From contig JAFHKN010000002.1 in assembly GCA_016937575.1 (NCBI GenBank), forward strand, positions 2,932,001-2,996,000: DNA of 64,000 nt. The letters run 5' to 3'. The translations under genes and the position numbers were made by a program. This document shows, one piece after another, positions 55,168 through 64,000 of this stretch. The notes beneath the pieces were generated by a model, which saw only the letters and a list, made by a program, of their open reading frames with translations, ran no database searches and was not told the origin of the DNA. The stretch comes from Roseomonas aeriglobus. GTDB lineage: Bacteria > Pseudomonadota > Alphaproteobacteria > Sphingomonadales > Sphingomonadaceae. How positions within the stretch are numbered: position 1 is the stretch's first letter; each line of letters opens with the position of its first letter.

Positions 55168-55950
55168 ATGCCGGTATCCGCTTCCGATCTCGCCCTCGCC
55201 CATGCCCTTGCCGATGCGGCCGGCGGAGTCATCCGCCGCTATTTCCGCGCCGATTACGGGCTGGAGACGAAGGACGACGAAAGCCCCGTGACGCGCGCCG
55301 ACCGCGAGGCCGAAGCGGCGATGCGCCGGCTGATCCTGGCCGAGGCACCGCGCGACGGCATCGTCGGCGAGGAGGAAGGCACGACCGTCGGGACGAGCGG
55401 GCGGCAATGGGTGCTGGACCCGATCGACGGGACCCGGGCCTTCATCGCCGGCCGCCCGATCTTCGGGACGCTGATCGCGCTGGTCGCGGACGGCTTCCCG
55501 GTGCTCGGCATCATCGACCAGCCGATCCTGAAGGAACGCTGGGTCGGGGTCATGGGCCGCGATACCGAACTGAACGGCAAGCCCGCGCGCACCCGCCGCT
55601 GTCGCGACCTTGCCGACGCATTGCTGGCGACGACGAGTCCCGCGCTGTTCAACGACGACGAACTCCATGCGTTCGAGCATCTGGACGCCAAGGTGCGATC
55701 GACCGTGCTCGGCGGCGATTGCTACAATTACGCCTGTCTGGCCTCGGGGCATCTCGACGTCGTGGTTGAAAGCGGCCTGAAGCTCCACGATTTCGCCGCA
55801 CTGGTGCCGGTGGTAGAGGGTGCCGGCGGGGTCATGTGTGATTGGAACGGCGACCCGCTGCACGCCGGCAGCGCCGGCGACGTCATCGCCGCAGGCGATG
55901 CGGCGCGCGTGGAGGATATCCTCGAAGCGATGAGCTGTCGCGGTCACTGA
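55168..55950 (+). CDS. hisN: Histidinol-phosphatase, inositol-monophosphatase type
   Basis: 260 residues. Metal-binding motifs: GIVGEEEG, VLDPIDGTRAFI (DPIDGT) and the C-terminal KLHDFAALVPVVEGAGG (WD-like HD replacing WD). ESPVTRADREAE and LGGDCYNYACLASGHLDVVVE are characteristic of the HisN branch that dephosphorylates histidinol phosphate. Family certain; substrate is by resemblance. A family C element follows the stop directly. Confidence 0.86.
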   Translation: MPVSASDLALAHALADAAGGVIRRYFRADYGLETKDDESPVTRADREAEAAMRRLILAEAPRDGIVGEEEGTTVGTSGRQWVLDPIDGTRAFIAGRPIFGTLIALVADGFPVLGIIDQPILKERWVGVMGRDTELNGKPARTRRCRDLADALLATTSPALFNDDELHAFEHLDAKVRSTVLGGDCYNYACLASGHLDVVVESGLKLHDFAALVPVVEGAGGVMCDWNGDPLHAGSAGDVIAAGDAARVEDILEAMSCRGH

Positions 55951-56041
55951 GCGGGCGGCGCGCGATTTGCGCAAGCAAATCGCCGACTCGCCACGTCGGG
56001 CAGCGGTGCCGGCAACGCCGGCTCCGTCTGACGGCGTGGCG
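55951..56041. repeat. Family C structured element, copy 2
   Basis: About 91 bases directly after the hisN stop. Stem 1 GCGATTTGC-GCAA-GCAAATCGC (nine pairs, GNRA loop), linker GACTCGCCACGTCGG, stem 2 GCCGGC-AAC-GCCGGC inside the same outer arm CACGTCGG...TGACGGCGTG as copy 1. Stems differ from copy 1 by paired changes, linkers are kept. Confidence 0.78.
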
Positions 56042-56044
56042 CCC

Positions 56045-57472
56045 CTAGGTCGCTCGCCGCCTTACCCCCAGCCCCAAAAAGTACACGACCAGCCCGACGA
56101 CGTTCCATCCGAGGAACCACAGTTGCGTGGTGCTCGGCAGGCTCGCGAACAGGTACAGACAGCCCAGCACCGCGCCGGCCCCCACGACCCATGCTGCCGG
56201 CGTGCGGAACGGCCGGTGCATGTCGGGCGCGCGTCGGCGCATGACGAGCATGCAGACGGCGACGGCAACGAACGCCGTCAGCGTTCCCGCATTGGCCAGC
56301 GCGGCGATCGCATCGATCGGCAGGAAGCCTGCAAACACCATCACGACGGCCGCGGTGAACACGGTGATGCGCACCGGGACGCCGCGGCGCGATACCGTCG
56401 CCAGGCGTTCGGGCAGCAACCGGTCGCGCGCCATCACGAAGAAGATGCGGCTTTGGCCGTAGAGGAAGGCCAGAATGACGGTCGGCAGCGCGATGACGGC
56501 CGAGCCGGCAAGGAATGCCGCCGCGCCACCCTGCCCCAGTTCGCGCAGGATCAGTGCCAGCGGCTCCGGGCTGTCGGCAAAGCGCGTGTAACCGATCGCC
56601 CCGACCGCGGCGACCGCGACCAGCATGTAGATGGCGACGCAGGCGACCATCGACCCGACGATGCCGATCGACAGATCGCGGCCAGGATTCTTGGCCTCTT
56701 CCGCGGCGGTCGAGATCGCGTCGAAGCCGTAGAAGGCGAAGAAGATGATCGCGGCGGCTGCCATCACGCCGCGTTCGACACCCCCGTCCGACAGATGCTT
56801 GGCGAAGCCGTACGGCGAGAAGGGCTTGAGATTGGCGGCATCGAAATAGGGCAAGGCCACCGCGACGAAGACGGCCAGCGCGATCAGCTTCACCACGACC
56901 AGGATGGCATTCAGCGTCGCGCTTTCCTTGGTGCCGAGCATCAGCAGGGCGGAGACGACCGCGACGATGACCAGCGCGGGTACGTTGATGCCCCAGTTCG
57001 CGACCGCCCCATCGACCATCGTCGGCCCGTGCGTGAGCGCATCGGGCAGCGCGAGACCGAGGCCGTGGAGGAAGCCGACGGCATAGCCAGACCAGCCGAC
57101 CGCCACGGTCGCGACGACGAGCGTATATTCGGCAAGCAACGACCAACCGACGACCCACGCGATGACTTCGCCGAGCACGGCATAGCTGTAGGTATATGCG
57201 CTGCCCGATACCGGCATCATCGTCGACATCTCGGCATAGGCGAGCGCGGCGCAGGCGCAGATCGCGCCCGCGATGGCAAAGGACAGGATGACCGCAGGCC
57301 CCGCGCGGTCCGCACCGACGCCGATCAGCGTCAGAATGCCGGTACCGACGATCGCACCGACGCCGAGCGCGACCAGATGCGGCCAGGACAGGGTGCGTGC
57401 CAGCTGGTGCTCCGCCGCCATCTGCGACGGTGGCACGATCGCCTTGCGCCTAAAAATCCCGCTGTCGCTCAT
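56045..57472 (-). CDS. APC superfamily amino-acid permease
   Basis: 475 residues, about twelve membrane spans. The N-terminal GVGAIVGTGILTLIGVGADRAGP is the unwound TM1 binding motif of APC permeases; FAFYGFDAISTAAEEAKNPGRDLSIGIVGS is the conserved TM6-7 region of cationic/neutral amino-acid carriers of the CAT/YfnA type. Imports amino acids; the substrate cannot be read. Convergent with hisN through the family C element. Confidence 0.9.
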   Translation of the reverse strand: MSDSGIFRRKAIVPPSQMAAEHQLARTLSWPHLVALGVGAIVGTGILTLIGVGADRAGPAVILSFAIAGAICACAALAYAEMSTMMPVSGSAYTYSYAVLGEVIAWVVGWSLLAEYTLVVATVAVGWSGYAVGFLHGLGLALPDALTHGPTMVDGAVANWGINVPALVIVAVVSALLMLGTKESATLNAILVVVKLIALAVFVAVALPYFDAANLKPFSPYGFAKHLSDGGVERGVMAAAAIIFFAFYGFDAISTAAEEAKNPGRDLSIGIVGSMVACVAIYMLVAVAAVGAIGYTRFADSPEPLALILRELGQGGAAAFLAGSAVIALPTVILAFLYGQSRIFFVMARDRLLPERLATVSRRGVPVRITVFTAAVVMVFAGFLPIDAIAALANAGTLTAFVAVAVCMLVMRRRAPDMHRPFRTPAAWVVGAGAVLGCLYLFASLPSTTQLWFLGWNVVGLVVYFLGLGVRRRAT

Positions 57473-57543
57473 GCCGGCTCCCCGTATCCTTTGTTACCAC
57501 CGGGTGTAGCGCGCACGTCGGCCGGGTCCAAGTCTCACGATTT

Positions 57544-57552
57544 GTTAACCAT
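57544..57552 (+). promoter_or_regulatory. GTTAACCAT site, 44 bases before the 801-residue gene
   Basis: Same nine bases as at 20250 and 63605, with the same distance to the start codon; CAGACGAGACC is shared with the third site just before the start. Candidate CtrA half-site for the downstream locus. Confidence 0.52.
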
Positions 57553-57596
57553 TCCCGTCAATATCTCGTCCGCAAATCTTCAGACGAGACCGAACG

Positions 57597-60002
57597 ATGG
57601 CGACGACGACCACAATCCGCGCCCATGAGATGGCGACCCTGCTCGACCGCGCGCCGGCCGGGATCACCACGCTGTCGCTCGACTGTTTCGACACGTTGCT
57701 CTGGCGAAATACGCATGCGCCGTGTGACGTCTTCGCCGAACTGGCCATTCCCGGCGGCGGCATCGAGCCGCGATCCTGGGCCGAACGCATCGAACATGGC
57801 CATGCGCTCAGCCGCACCGGATCGCATGAGGTGACGCTGGACGGCATCTACCGGCGCATGGTGGCGAACGGCGACGACGCGGATGTCGCGGCAGCGGTGG
57901 AACGCGAATTGCTGGCAGAAGCGCGCCATCTGTTCGCCTTCGCCCCGACCGTCGCCCTGATGCGGGCGGCCAAGGCGCGCGGTCTGCGCGTCGTCATCGT
58001 CAGCGACATGTATCTGTCGGAGACCCGGCTGCGGCGCCTGCTGGCCGACTGTGCCGGTACCGATGTGGTCGCGATGATCGACCATGTCTTCGTGTCGTGC
58101 GAATATGGTCGCGGGAAGGCGCATGGTCTGTTCGATCATGTCCTGCGGACCATCGGCGCCCGACCGGATCAGGTGCTGCACGTCGGTGACAATAAATCGT
58201 CCGATCACGACGGCGCCGCGCGCGCGGGCATTCATGCCGTCCATCTGAAACAGTTCGATGCGGACACCGCAACGCGGCTGCGATTGGAGATGGTCGCCAA
58301 TGTGATGATCGACCCGGCCGTGCGGGTCAGCGTACCCGCCCTGCAGCCGCACCGCGCCGCGGTATCGATGAGGACCGACGACACCCCGGCACATATTCTG
58401 GGCCACGACGTGATCGGCCCGCTGATGCATAGCTTCGCCGAATTCGTCCATGCCGACGTCCAGGCGATGACGGAGCGCGTCGGCCGCCCGGTACGCCCAC
58501 TGTTCCTGATGCGCGACGGCCATCTGCCGTTCGAGGTCTATACCGCCGCCTATCCCGACACCGGCGCCGTGCGCGTCGAACTCAGCCGCCTTGTCGCGAC
58601 GCGCGCGTCCCTCGCCGACGAAGATCTGCTCGACCGATTCCTCATGCGGGACCTGACCGGTTACACCGGAGAGACGCTGGCTCGTCACCTGATGCTCGAG
58701 CCCGCGGAATATGCCGCTGCGGTCCGCAAGGCAGCGAAGGGAGACGTCTGCGCCGCCATCGCAGCCAGCGTACAGCGCGGCGACCTGCGCCGCCGTGTCC
58801 TGCGCCGGGCCGCTGCCTTCCGCACCCGCATGATCGCCCACCTGCGCGCCGCCGGCGTGCGTGATGGAGAGGCGGTGATGATGGTCGACCTCGGCTATGC
58901 CGGATCGGTCCAGAACACGCTGACCCCGGTGCTCGAACGCCAGATGGGGCTGACGGTCGCCGGTCGCTATCTCGTTCTACGCGAATCGGTGCGCAGCGGG
59001 CTCGACAAGCGCGGGCTGCTGGACACCGACATGTTCGACACCCGCACGTTGAACGCGATCACCAGCTACATCGCGGTCGTCGAGCAGATGTGCAACGTCG
59101 AGCAGGGATCGACGATCGACTTCACCGCCGATGGGACGCCGATCCGTGAGGAGTATCAGCCCAACGCCGCCCAGCACGCCGCGCGCATGCCGATCCAGTC
59201 GGCCTGTATCGCTTTCGCGCGGGACGCGCGCAACGCGATGCACACGACCGCTCGTTCCGACGACATGACCGCCCGGCGACGGATGGCGGGTGCGATCCTG
59301 ACGCGCCTGCTATTCTTGCCGATGCCCGCCGAAATAGCGCTGTTCGAAGCCTTCGAGCATGACGACAATATGGGAACGTCGTCGATCCACAGCGTGCTCG
59401 ATCGCAATCACGCCGCGACGGGGCTCCGCCAGCGCGGGCTGGCCTATATCAACGGCGCCCAACGCATCTTCGTTACCGCGGAGATCGCCCAGCACGGCTT
59501 GCCGCTCAGTCTGGCGCTGATGGCGACGAGCCGCTTCGGGCTCGACATTCGCAACGGCGATTTCCAGGTCGGCGGCATCGAGGTGCCCGTCCTGATGCTC
59601 GACGCGACGGATCAGACGATCATTCCGATCACCGCCTATCCAACCCATGACGGTTGGTACCGCATCGCGGTGCCCGTGGCGCGCGGCAGCGTCACAACCG
59701 CCGTGCAACTGGGTTCGGTCTGGTCCAGCGTCCAGATCGACGGCGCGACCTGGGTCGCCGCGGCCTATCACGATCTCGACTTCGACCCGGCCAGCCAGCG
59801 GCTGATCGTTGCGGAGCGGACGCCGGCGATCACCGTTCCCGACGCGATGAGCGAAATCGCTCCCGGCATCTTCAGTTGCGACGCGACCGGCGTCGTCATC
59901 ATACCCCCTGCCGGTCGCGACGCGCAGGTGCTGAACCTCGTCTTCCGTCCACTTGCGGTTCGCGAAACCGCCGTTGCCGACGCACACAAGGTCGCTGCCT
60001 GA
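57597..60002 (+). CDS. Large HAD-type protein of a probable glycosylation locus
   Basis: 801 residues. N-terminal HAD-like hydrolase: LSLDCFDTLLWRN (DxFDT, motif I), LRVVIVSDMYLSE (motif II), KAHGLFDHVLR (Lys), HVGDNKSSDHDGAARAG (motif IV). Residues about 250-600 are an uncharacterised helical region (MRDGHLPFEVYTAAYPD; MVDLGYAGSVQNTLTPVLE), and the last 190 are beta-rich. Proteins with this plan occur in polysaccharide and glycosylation clusters, acting on sugar-phosphate intermediates; the reaction here is unknown. First gene of three. Confidence 0.72.
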   Translation: MATTTTIRAHEMATLLDRAPAGITTLSLDCFDTLLWRNTHAPCDVFAELAIPGGGIEPRSWAERIEHGHALSRTGSHEVTLDGIYRRMVANGDDADVAAAVERELLAEARHLFAFAPTVALMRAAKARGLRVVIVSDMYLSETRLRRLLADCAGTDVVAMIDHVFVSCEYGRGKAHGLFDHVLRTIGARPDQVLHVGDNKSSDHDGAARAGIHAVHLKQFDADTATRLRLEMVANVMIDPAVRVSVPALQPHRAAVSMRTDDTPAHILGHDVIGPLMHSFAEFVHADVQAMTERVGRPVRPLFLMRDGHLPFEVYTAAYPDTGAVRVELSRLVATRASLADEDLLDRFLMRDLTGYTGETLARHLMLEPAEYAAAVRKAAKGDVCAAIAASVQRGDLRRRVLRRAAAFRTRMIAHLRAAGVRDGEAVMMVDLGYAGSVQNTLTPVLERQMGLTVAGRYLVLRESVRSGLDKRGLLDTDMFDTRTLNAITSYIAVVEQMCNVEQGSTIDFTADGTPIREEYQPNAAQHAARMPIQSACIAFARDARNAMHTTARSDDMTARRRMAGAILTRLLFLPMPAEIALFEAFEHDDNMGTSSIHSVLDRNHAATGLRQRGLAYINGAQRIFVTAEIAQHGLPLSLALMATSRFGLDIRNGDFQVGGIEVPVLMLDATDQTIIPITAYPTHDGWYRIAVPVARGSVTTAVQLGSVWSSVQIDGATWVAAAYHDLDFDPASQRLIVAERTPAITVPDAMSEIAPGIFSCDATGVVIIPPAGRDAQVLNLVFRPLAVRETAVADAHKVAA

Positions 60003-60059
60003 CAGGCTTATCGCCGCGTTAAACCGATTTTTAGCGCCTGCGGGGGTAGCAGTCGCCGA

Positions 60060-62540
60060 ATGACCAAGCTGCGCTATCCGCTGATCGCCCCGCGCCCGCC
60101 GCGTCCGACCTTGCTGGGGGAGGGCCTGGCCCGGATCGAGGCGGCCGGAATCTACAGCAACAACGGCCCCGAGGTCTGCCGGTTCGAAATGGCAGCTACC
60201 GAGCGCCTGTTCACCGGCCGCGGCGACTGCGTGACGGTCGCCAACGCGACGCTTGGCCTGATGCTGGCGATTCGCGAGGCGGCGGAACGGGTCGGGCGCC
60301 CCCGCGGCTATGCCCTGATCCCCGCCTTTACCTTTGCCGCGACCGCGCAAGCCGCGATGTGGGCGGGACTGACGCCGCTGATCTGCGATATCGACCCCGG
60401 CGACTGGGTGTCGTGCGCCGCGCATGAGGCGGAACTGCTGGCCCGCCATGGCGACCAGATTTCGGTTGTGGTGCCCTATGCGACGTTCGGCAATGCGATC
60501 GACCTGACGCGGTACGAGGCCATGGCGCGCACGCACGGTGTCGGCATCGTCGTCGATGCGGCCGCCTCGCTCGGGACGCTTGATGACGACGGCGTGGGTT
60601 TCGGCGCGGGCGCGCCGTTCGCGATCGTCTATTCGATGCAGGCGACGAAGCCGTTCGCGGTGGCCGAAGGCGGCCTGATCCACACCGGCGACACGGCGCT
60701 GGCCGCCAAACTGCGCACGATGGCCAGCTTCGGCTTCGAAGCGCCGCGCAGCGCCTCGCTGCCCGGCTTCAACGCCAAGCTGCCCGAAGTGCTGGCGGTC
60801 ATGGCGCTGGCGAAGCTGGACGAGATCGAAGGCGTCAGCGACCGTCGCGCGAGCGTCGAGGCCGCCTATCGGGAAGCGCTTGCCCCGCTCGGACTGCAGA
60901 CGCCGTATGGCAAGCGCCGCGCGATGGGCTTCATGCCAGCGCTGCTGCCGGCGCATCTGGCGACTCGACGCGGCGAGATCATCGCGGCTCTCGCCGACCG
61001 TGGGATCGGCGCCGCGACCTATTTCAGCCCGCATTTGGGCCAGCAGCCGCTGTTCCAGCGCGACGCGCAGATCGAGCCGACCCCGGTCGCCGACGATATC
61101 GGAGCCCGCATCCTGTCCCTGCCCGCGACCGACGGCCTGACCGCGGCCGATGCGGTCGGTATCGCGCATGCACTGCTCGAAACCATCGGCGTGTCGCGCG
61201 CCGCGCCCGCCGCGCGCACCGCGCCGGTCGCGCGGTTGCTGATCGTCGGCGGTGGCCCGGCCGGCACCGCGATGCTGACCGCCGCGGCGAAGGCGGGCAA
61301 GCTGAAGGAGCTTTCGCAGGGCCTGATCCTGGTCGATCGGGGCGATGTACTGGGCAACGGCCGTTTGGGTAACTACGCCATCGCTTCGGACAGCACGGCC
61401 CAGACCTTCCTGTCGGCGGTGGAGAACAATCCCGAACCCGCCATCGCCGCCCTCGCCGGCCACCCGACAGCGACCGCGGTCGGCGAATGGCGCGACAAGC
61501 TGGGCGTACCGCTGGCGACCGCGGGTCCCTTCCTCGCCGCGACCGGCGAGCGGCTGGCCACACTCGTATCCGGTTACGGCGGCGAAGTGCTCAAGGGGCA
61601 TGAGGCGCTGAAGGCCACCCGCGCGATCGACGGCATCTGGACCATCCGCCTGCGCCGCCTGTCCGACGGCCATGAATTCGACGCCCGCGCCGAAAATCTG
61701 GTCATCGCGACCGGGGGCCATCAGCCGCTCGACCGGCTGGTCGAACAGCGCGTCGCCGGTGAGCGGCTGACCCGCCGGGTCGGCGATAGATTGCTTCAGT
61801 CGGACGAGGTGCTGGCCCTCGGCGGGCTGGACCGCGTCGCCGACCTGCTCTCAGGCAAGCGATCGCCGCGGGTCGCCGTGATCGGCGGTTCGACCAGCGC
61901 ACTGACCACCGTCGCACTGCTGCTGCGTTCGCGGCCAGGCATCCCGTTCGGGGCGGGCGGCGTGACATTGCTCCACCGCCGTCCGCTGCGGCCCTTCTAT
62001 CACTCGGTCGAAGCCGCACATGCGGAAGGCTTCACCGACTTCGGCGCCGACGACATCTGCCCGGTAACCGGCTTCGTCTATCGCCTTGCCGGTTTCCGGC
62101 TGGAGGCGCGCGAACTGGTGCTCAGGATGCTGGCGGTCGATGGGCGTGAGCCCGATCCCCGCGTCCGGATGCACCGCATCGGCGACGACGAAGGCCAGGC
62201 GCTCGATGTGCTCGACCGCGCCGATCTGGTCATCGCCGCGCTCGGCTATCGCCCGCGTGTCCTGCCGCTGGAGGATGCCGCCGGGCGTCCGCTCTCGCTG
62301 GCCGCCGCTCGAGATCGGCCGATGGTCGACGGCTATTGCCGCGTGCTCGATGGCGACGACGTGCCCATCCCGGGCCTGTTCGGCATTGGCTTGGCCGCGG
62401 GCTTCGTGCCGTCCGGCCGGCTCGGCGGCGAAGCGAGCTTCCAGGGGCAGGCCAACGGCCTGTGGCTCTGGCAGAACGACGTCGGCCAGTTGATCGTCGA
62501 TGCGGTCCTGACCGGCGAGGCGAAAGCGCTCGCCGCATGA
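60060..62540 (+). CDS. Fused DegT/DnrJ/EryC1 aminotransferase and FAD-dependent oxidoreductase
   Basis: 826 residues. N-terminal half (1-385): PLP sugar aminotransferase with IYSNNGPEVCRFE, ALIPAFTFAATAQAAMWAGL, GIVVDAAASLG and YSMQATKPFAVAEGG, where Lys in ATK binds PLP. C-terminal half (395-826): flavoprotein with LLIVGGGPAGTAMLTAA (dinucleotide fold), VIGGSTSALTTVALLL (second Rossmann) and the ending GIGLAAGFVPSGRLGGEASFQG. It probably installs an amino group on a nucleotide-linked keto-sugar while the partner oxidises a related sugar or the amino group. One continuous frame, no repeat insert at the joint. Confidence 0.85.
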   Translation: MTKLRYPLIAPRPPRPTLLGEGLARIEAAGIYSNNGPEVCRFEMAATERLFTGRGDCVTVANATLGLMLAIREAAERVGRPRGYALIPAFTFAATAQAAMWAGLTPLICDIDPGDWVSCAAHEAELLARHGDQISVVVPYATFGNAIDLTRYEAMARTHGVGIVVDAAASLGTLDDDGVGFGAGAPFAIVYSMQATKPFAVAEGGLIHTGDTALAAKLRTMASFGFEAPRSASLPGFNAKLPEVLAVMALAKLDEIEGVSDRRASVEAAYREALAPLGLQTPYGKRRAMGFMPALLPAHLATRRGEIIAALADRGIGAATYFSPHLGQQPLFQRDAQIEPTPVADDIGARILSLPATDGLTAADAVGIAHALLETIGVSRAAPAARTAPVARLLIVGGGPAGTAMLTAAAKAGKLKELSQGLILVDRGDVLGNGRLGNYAIASDSTAQTFLSAVENNPEPAIAALAGHPTATAVGEWRDKLGVPLATAGPFLAATGERLATLVSGYGGEVLKGHEALKATRAIDGIWTIRLRRLSDGHEFDARAENLVIATGGHQPLDRLVEQRVAGERLTRRVGDRLLQSDEVLALGGLDRVADLLSGKRSPRVAVIGGSTSALTTVALLLRSRPGIPFGAGGVTLLHRRPLRPFYHSVEAAHAEGFTDFGADDICPVTGFVYRLAGFRLEARELVLRMLAVDGREPDPRVRMHRIGDDEGQALDVLDRADLVIAALGYRPRVLPLEDAAGRPLSLAAARDRPMVDGYCRVLDGDDVPIPGLFGIGLAAGFVPSGRLGGEASFQGQANGLWLWQNDVGQLIVDAVLTGEAKALAA

Positions 62541-63598
62541 GCGCCGCCCCCGCCGTTTCGGTGGTCATGGCCGCCTATAACGGCGCGCATCTGATCGAGG
62601 AGACGCTGGCGAGCCTGCGCGACCAGACGCTCGGGAATTTCGAAGTGCTGGTCGTCGACGATTGCTCGACCGACGACACCCGTGCGGTCGTCCGCCGCTG
62701 GCCCGACGCCCGCGTCCGCCTGATCGAGGCGCCCGTCAACGGCGGGCCGGTCCGCGCCCGCAATCTCGCGTTCGCACAGGCGCGCGGGCGGTATATCGCA
62801 GGTCTCGACCAGGACGACATCTGCCTGGCCGATCGCTTCGCCACGCAGGTCGCCTATCTCGACGCGCACGCAGATACCGTGTTGGTCGCGGCGACCGCGA
62901 CGGTGTTTGAAGGGCGCAGAGAACGCGCCTCGCAACAGGCTACCAATTCGACCCCGGCGCTGATCCGCTGGCTGCTTCACGTCAAGAATCCGCTGGTCTG
63001 GTCGACGACGATGACCCGGGCCAGCGTCGCACGGCAGCTCGACCCGTTCACCCGCCCCGACTGCCTCTATGCCGAGGATTTCGACCTCTACCACCGGCTG
63101 CTCGCCCATGGCGACGTCGCACGGATCGACCGGCCGTTGCTGCGCTATCGCGACCATCCCGGCGGCGCGTCGAACCGATATCGCGAAACGATGCTGGCAA
63201 ACAGCGGCGCCGTGCTGGAGCGGGCGTGGCGCCCCGTTCTTGGCGACGATGCCGCCGATGCGGCGAGGCTGCTCGCGCAATATGTCACCGCGGGCGAACC
63301 ATGCCAGGACCGCGCGACGCTGATCCGGGTCGGGGCGCTGCTCAGTTCGCTGCAATCGACGTATCTGGCGACCATTTTCCATGACAGCGAAAGCCGTCGC
63401 CTGATCAAATGGGAGACGGCACGGCTCTGGTGGCGGATCCTGCGGCACGCCGTCCGGTCAGGCGCGGTGCCGATGAAGGATGCACTGACGGTGCGGCCGG
63501 ACCATCTGGGGCTTGGCTATGCCGGGATCGACGACCTGATGCTTTCGGGCCTGGTGGGCGGCGCCCGGTCGATGCTCGCCCGGCGCGTACGGGGTTAG
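62537..63598 (+). CDS. Glycosyltransferase family 2
   Basis: 353 residues, start overlapping the previous stop (ATGA). GT-A fold: VSVVMAAYNGAHLIEETLASL, LVVDDCSTDDTRAVV, GLDQDDICLADRF (the DxD-like QDD), and EDFDLYHRLLAHGDVARIDRPLLRYRDHPGG. The rest is a helical tail. It transfers a sugar, likely the product of the preceding enzymes, to a surface or flagellar acceptor. No membrane anchor. Confidence 0.9.
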   Translation: MSAAPAVSVVMAAYNGAHLIEETLASLRDQTLGNFEVLVVDDCSTDDTRAVVRRWPDARVRLIEAPVNGGPVRARNLAFAQARGRYIAGLDQDDICLADRFATQVAYLDAHADTVLVAATATVFEGRRERASQQATNSTPALIRWLLHVKNPLVWSTTMTRASVARQLDPFTRPDCLYAEDFDLYHRLLAHGDVARIDRPLLRYRDHPGGASNRYRETMLANSGAVLERAWRPVLGDDAADAARLLAQYVTAGEPCQDRATLIRVGALLSSLQSTYLATIFHDSESRRLIKWETARLWWRILRHAVRSGAVPMKDALTVRPDHLGLGYAGIDDLMLSGLVGGARSMLARRVRG

Positions 63599-63604
63599 CG
63601 GTCG

Positions 63605-63613
63605 GTTAACCAT
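63605..63613 (+). promoter_or_regulatory. GTTAACCAT site, 47 bases before the chemoreceptor-like gene
   Basis: Third copy of the motif, with CAGACGAGACC 10-20 bases before the TTG start as before the 801-residue gene. Confidence 0.5.
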
Positions 63614-63660
63614 CGGTTGTTACCCATGGTCGGTCATCACTCGCAGACGAGACCCGCCGC

Positions 63661-64000
63661 TTGGCTTCCTTGCCCATTCCTGCCGCCGATCTGGAGCCCG
63701 CACGCAATGACGACGCGATCCGCGCCGTCGCGCGAAGTTGTGGGCAGCTCGCGGTCGGGTGCAGCGATGCCGCCGGCTATGTCGCCGGGGTGTCCGACGG
63801 CATCACGCGGCAGCTGACCGCTCTCGGCGAGCTCGAGATGGTCACCGCCGCGCTCGATGCCGACCAGCACGGCGTCGCCATATCGACCAGCGAAGCCCGA
63901 CGCCTGTCCGAACAGGCGCGTTCCACGCTGGAACGCGAAAGCGCCCAGATTTCGACCGCCGTGTCCGAATTCGGTGCGCTCACCGCGCTGGTCGCCAGCC
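63661..64000 (+). CDS. Probable methyl-accepting chemotaxis-type protein, 3' end outside window
   Basis: 113 residues are visible before the window ends. The frame starts at a TTG (63661), the first possible start after an in-frame stop at 63607. No signal or membrane helix in the first 110 residues; the visible part is a helical coil (VAGVSDGITRQLTALGELEMVTAALDADQHGVAIS, then SEARRLSEQARSTLERE). Soluble MCP-like proteins begin this way, but the diagnostic signalling hairpin lies outside the window. Location after the glycosylation locus and the shared motif upstream suggest motility. Confidence 0.5.
   Translation, partial: MASLPIPAADLEPARNDDAIRAVARSCGQLAVGCSDAAGYVAGVSDGITRQLTALGELEMVTAALDADQHGVAISTSEARRLSEQARSTLERESAQISTAVSEFGALTALVAS

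Overview
The window is GC-rich chromosomal DNA from an alphaproteobacterium, most likely Sphingomonadaceae (Sphingomonas sensu lato). This rests on gene content (SUV3-like helicase / S4 protein / 7Fe ferredoxin / CarD run, ubiquinol-cytochrome c chaperone beside DUF177, BamE lipoprotein, imuA-imuB-dnaE2 mutasome with a GTTC-N7-GTTC LexA box) and on short GC-rich palindromic repeats of a kind I associate with sphingomonads. I saw no rRNA, tRNA, CRISPR array, prophage or IS element. Genes are dense, often with overlapping stop/start codons, and many use TTG or GTG starts. Coordinates of chosen starts are my reading and are argued entry by entry.

Layout. 1-4.0 kb: L-fucose use (SDR dehydrogenase cut by the window edge, L-fuconate dehydratase, FucP symporter, IclR regulator). 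4.1-8.2 kb, minus strand: a compact run gluQ, small HIG1-type membrane protein, PduO-type cobalamin adenosyltransferase, egtB, egtD (ergothioneine). 8.2-12 kb: DUF1176 protein, GH125 mannosidase, Crp/Fnr regulator. 12-17.4 kb: Mfd-like helicase, DUF177, cytochrome bc1 chaperone, bamE. 17.7-20.9 kb: NfrB-like glycosyltransferase with a beta-barrel partner and an unknown protein. 21-26.8 kb: exported and membrane proteins, ThpR, Cu/Zn SOD, an unannotated 31-residue peptide gene with its own promoter and terminator, and a CHASE2-EAL phosphodiesterase. 27-34 kb: aconitase followed by overlapping exported proteins, M15-like and M23 peptidases. 34-39.8 kb: helicase, S4, FdxA, CarD and two GIN-type proteins. 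39.9-48.1 kb: the SOS mutagenesis block dinB, dnaE2, imuB, imuA, with a Phd/VapC toxin-antitoxin pair lodged on the opposite strand between imuB and dnaE2. 48.3-57.5 kb: M3 peptidase, LacI regulator, SDR, two tiny membrane proteins behind a sigma-54-type promoter, diguanylate cyclase, peroxiredoxin, HisN, amino-acid permease. 57.6-64 kb: a probable glycosylation locus (HAD-like 801-residue protein, aminotransferase fused to a flavoprotein, GT2) leading into a chemotaxis-receptor-like gene cut by the window edge.

The most interesting signals are: (1) a family of roughly 75-170 bp palindromic elements, found both between genes and inserted in frame inside gluQ, dnaE2 and imuB; (2) the 31-residue peptide gene at 24296-24391; (3) a GG-N10-GC sigma-54-type promoter in front of two small membrane proteins; (4) a toxin-antitoxin module inside the mutasome operon; (5) GTTAACCAT at a fixed 44-47 bases before three start codons; (6) two copies of a structured, covarying element placed exactly after stop codons at convergent gene junctions.
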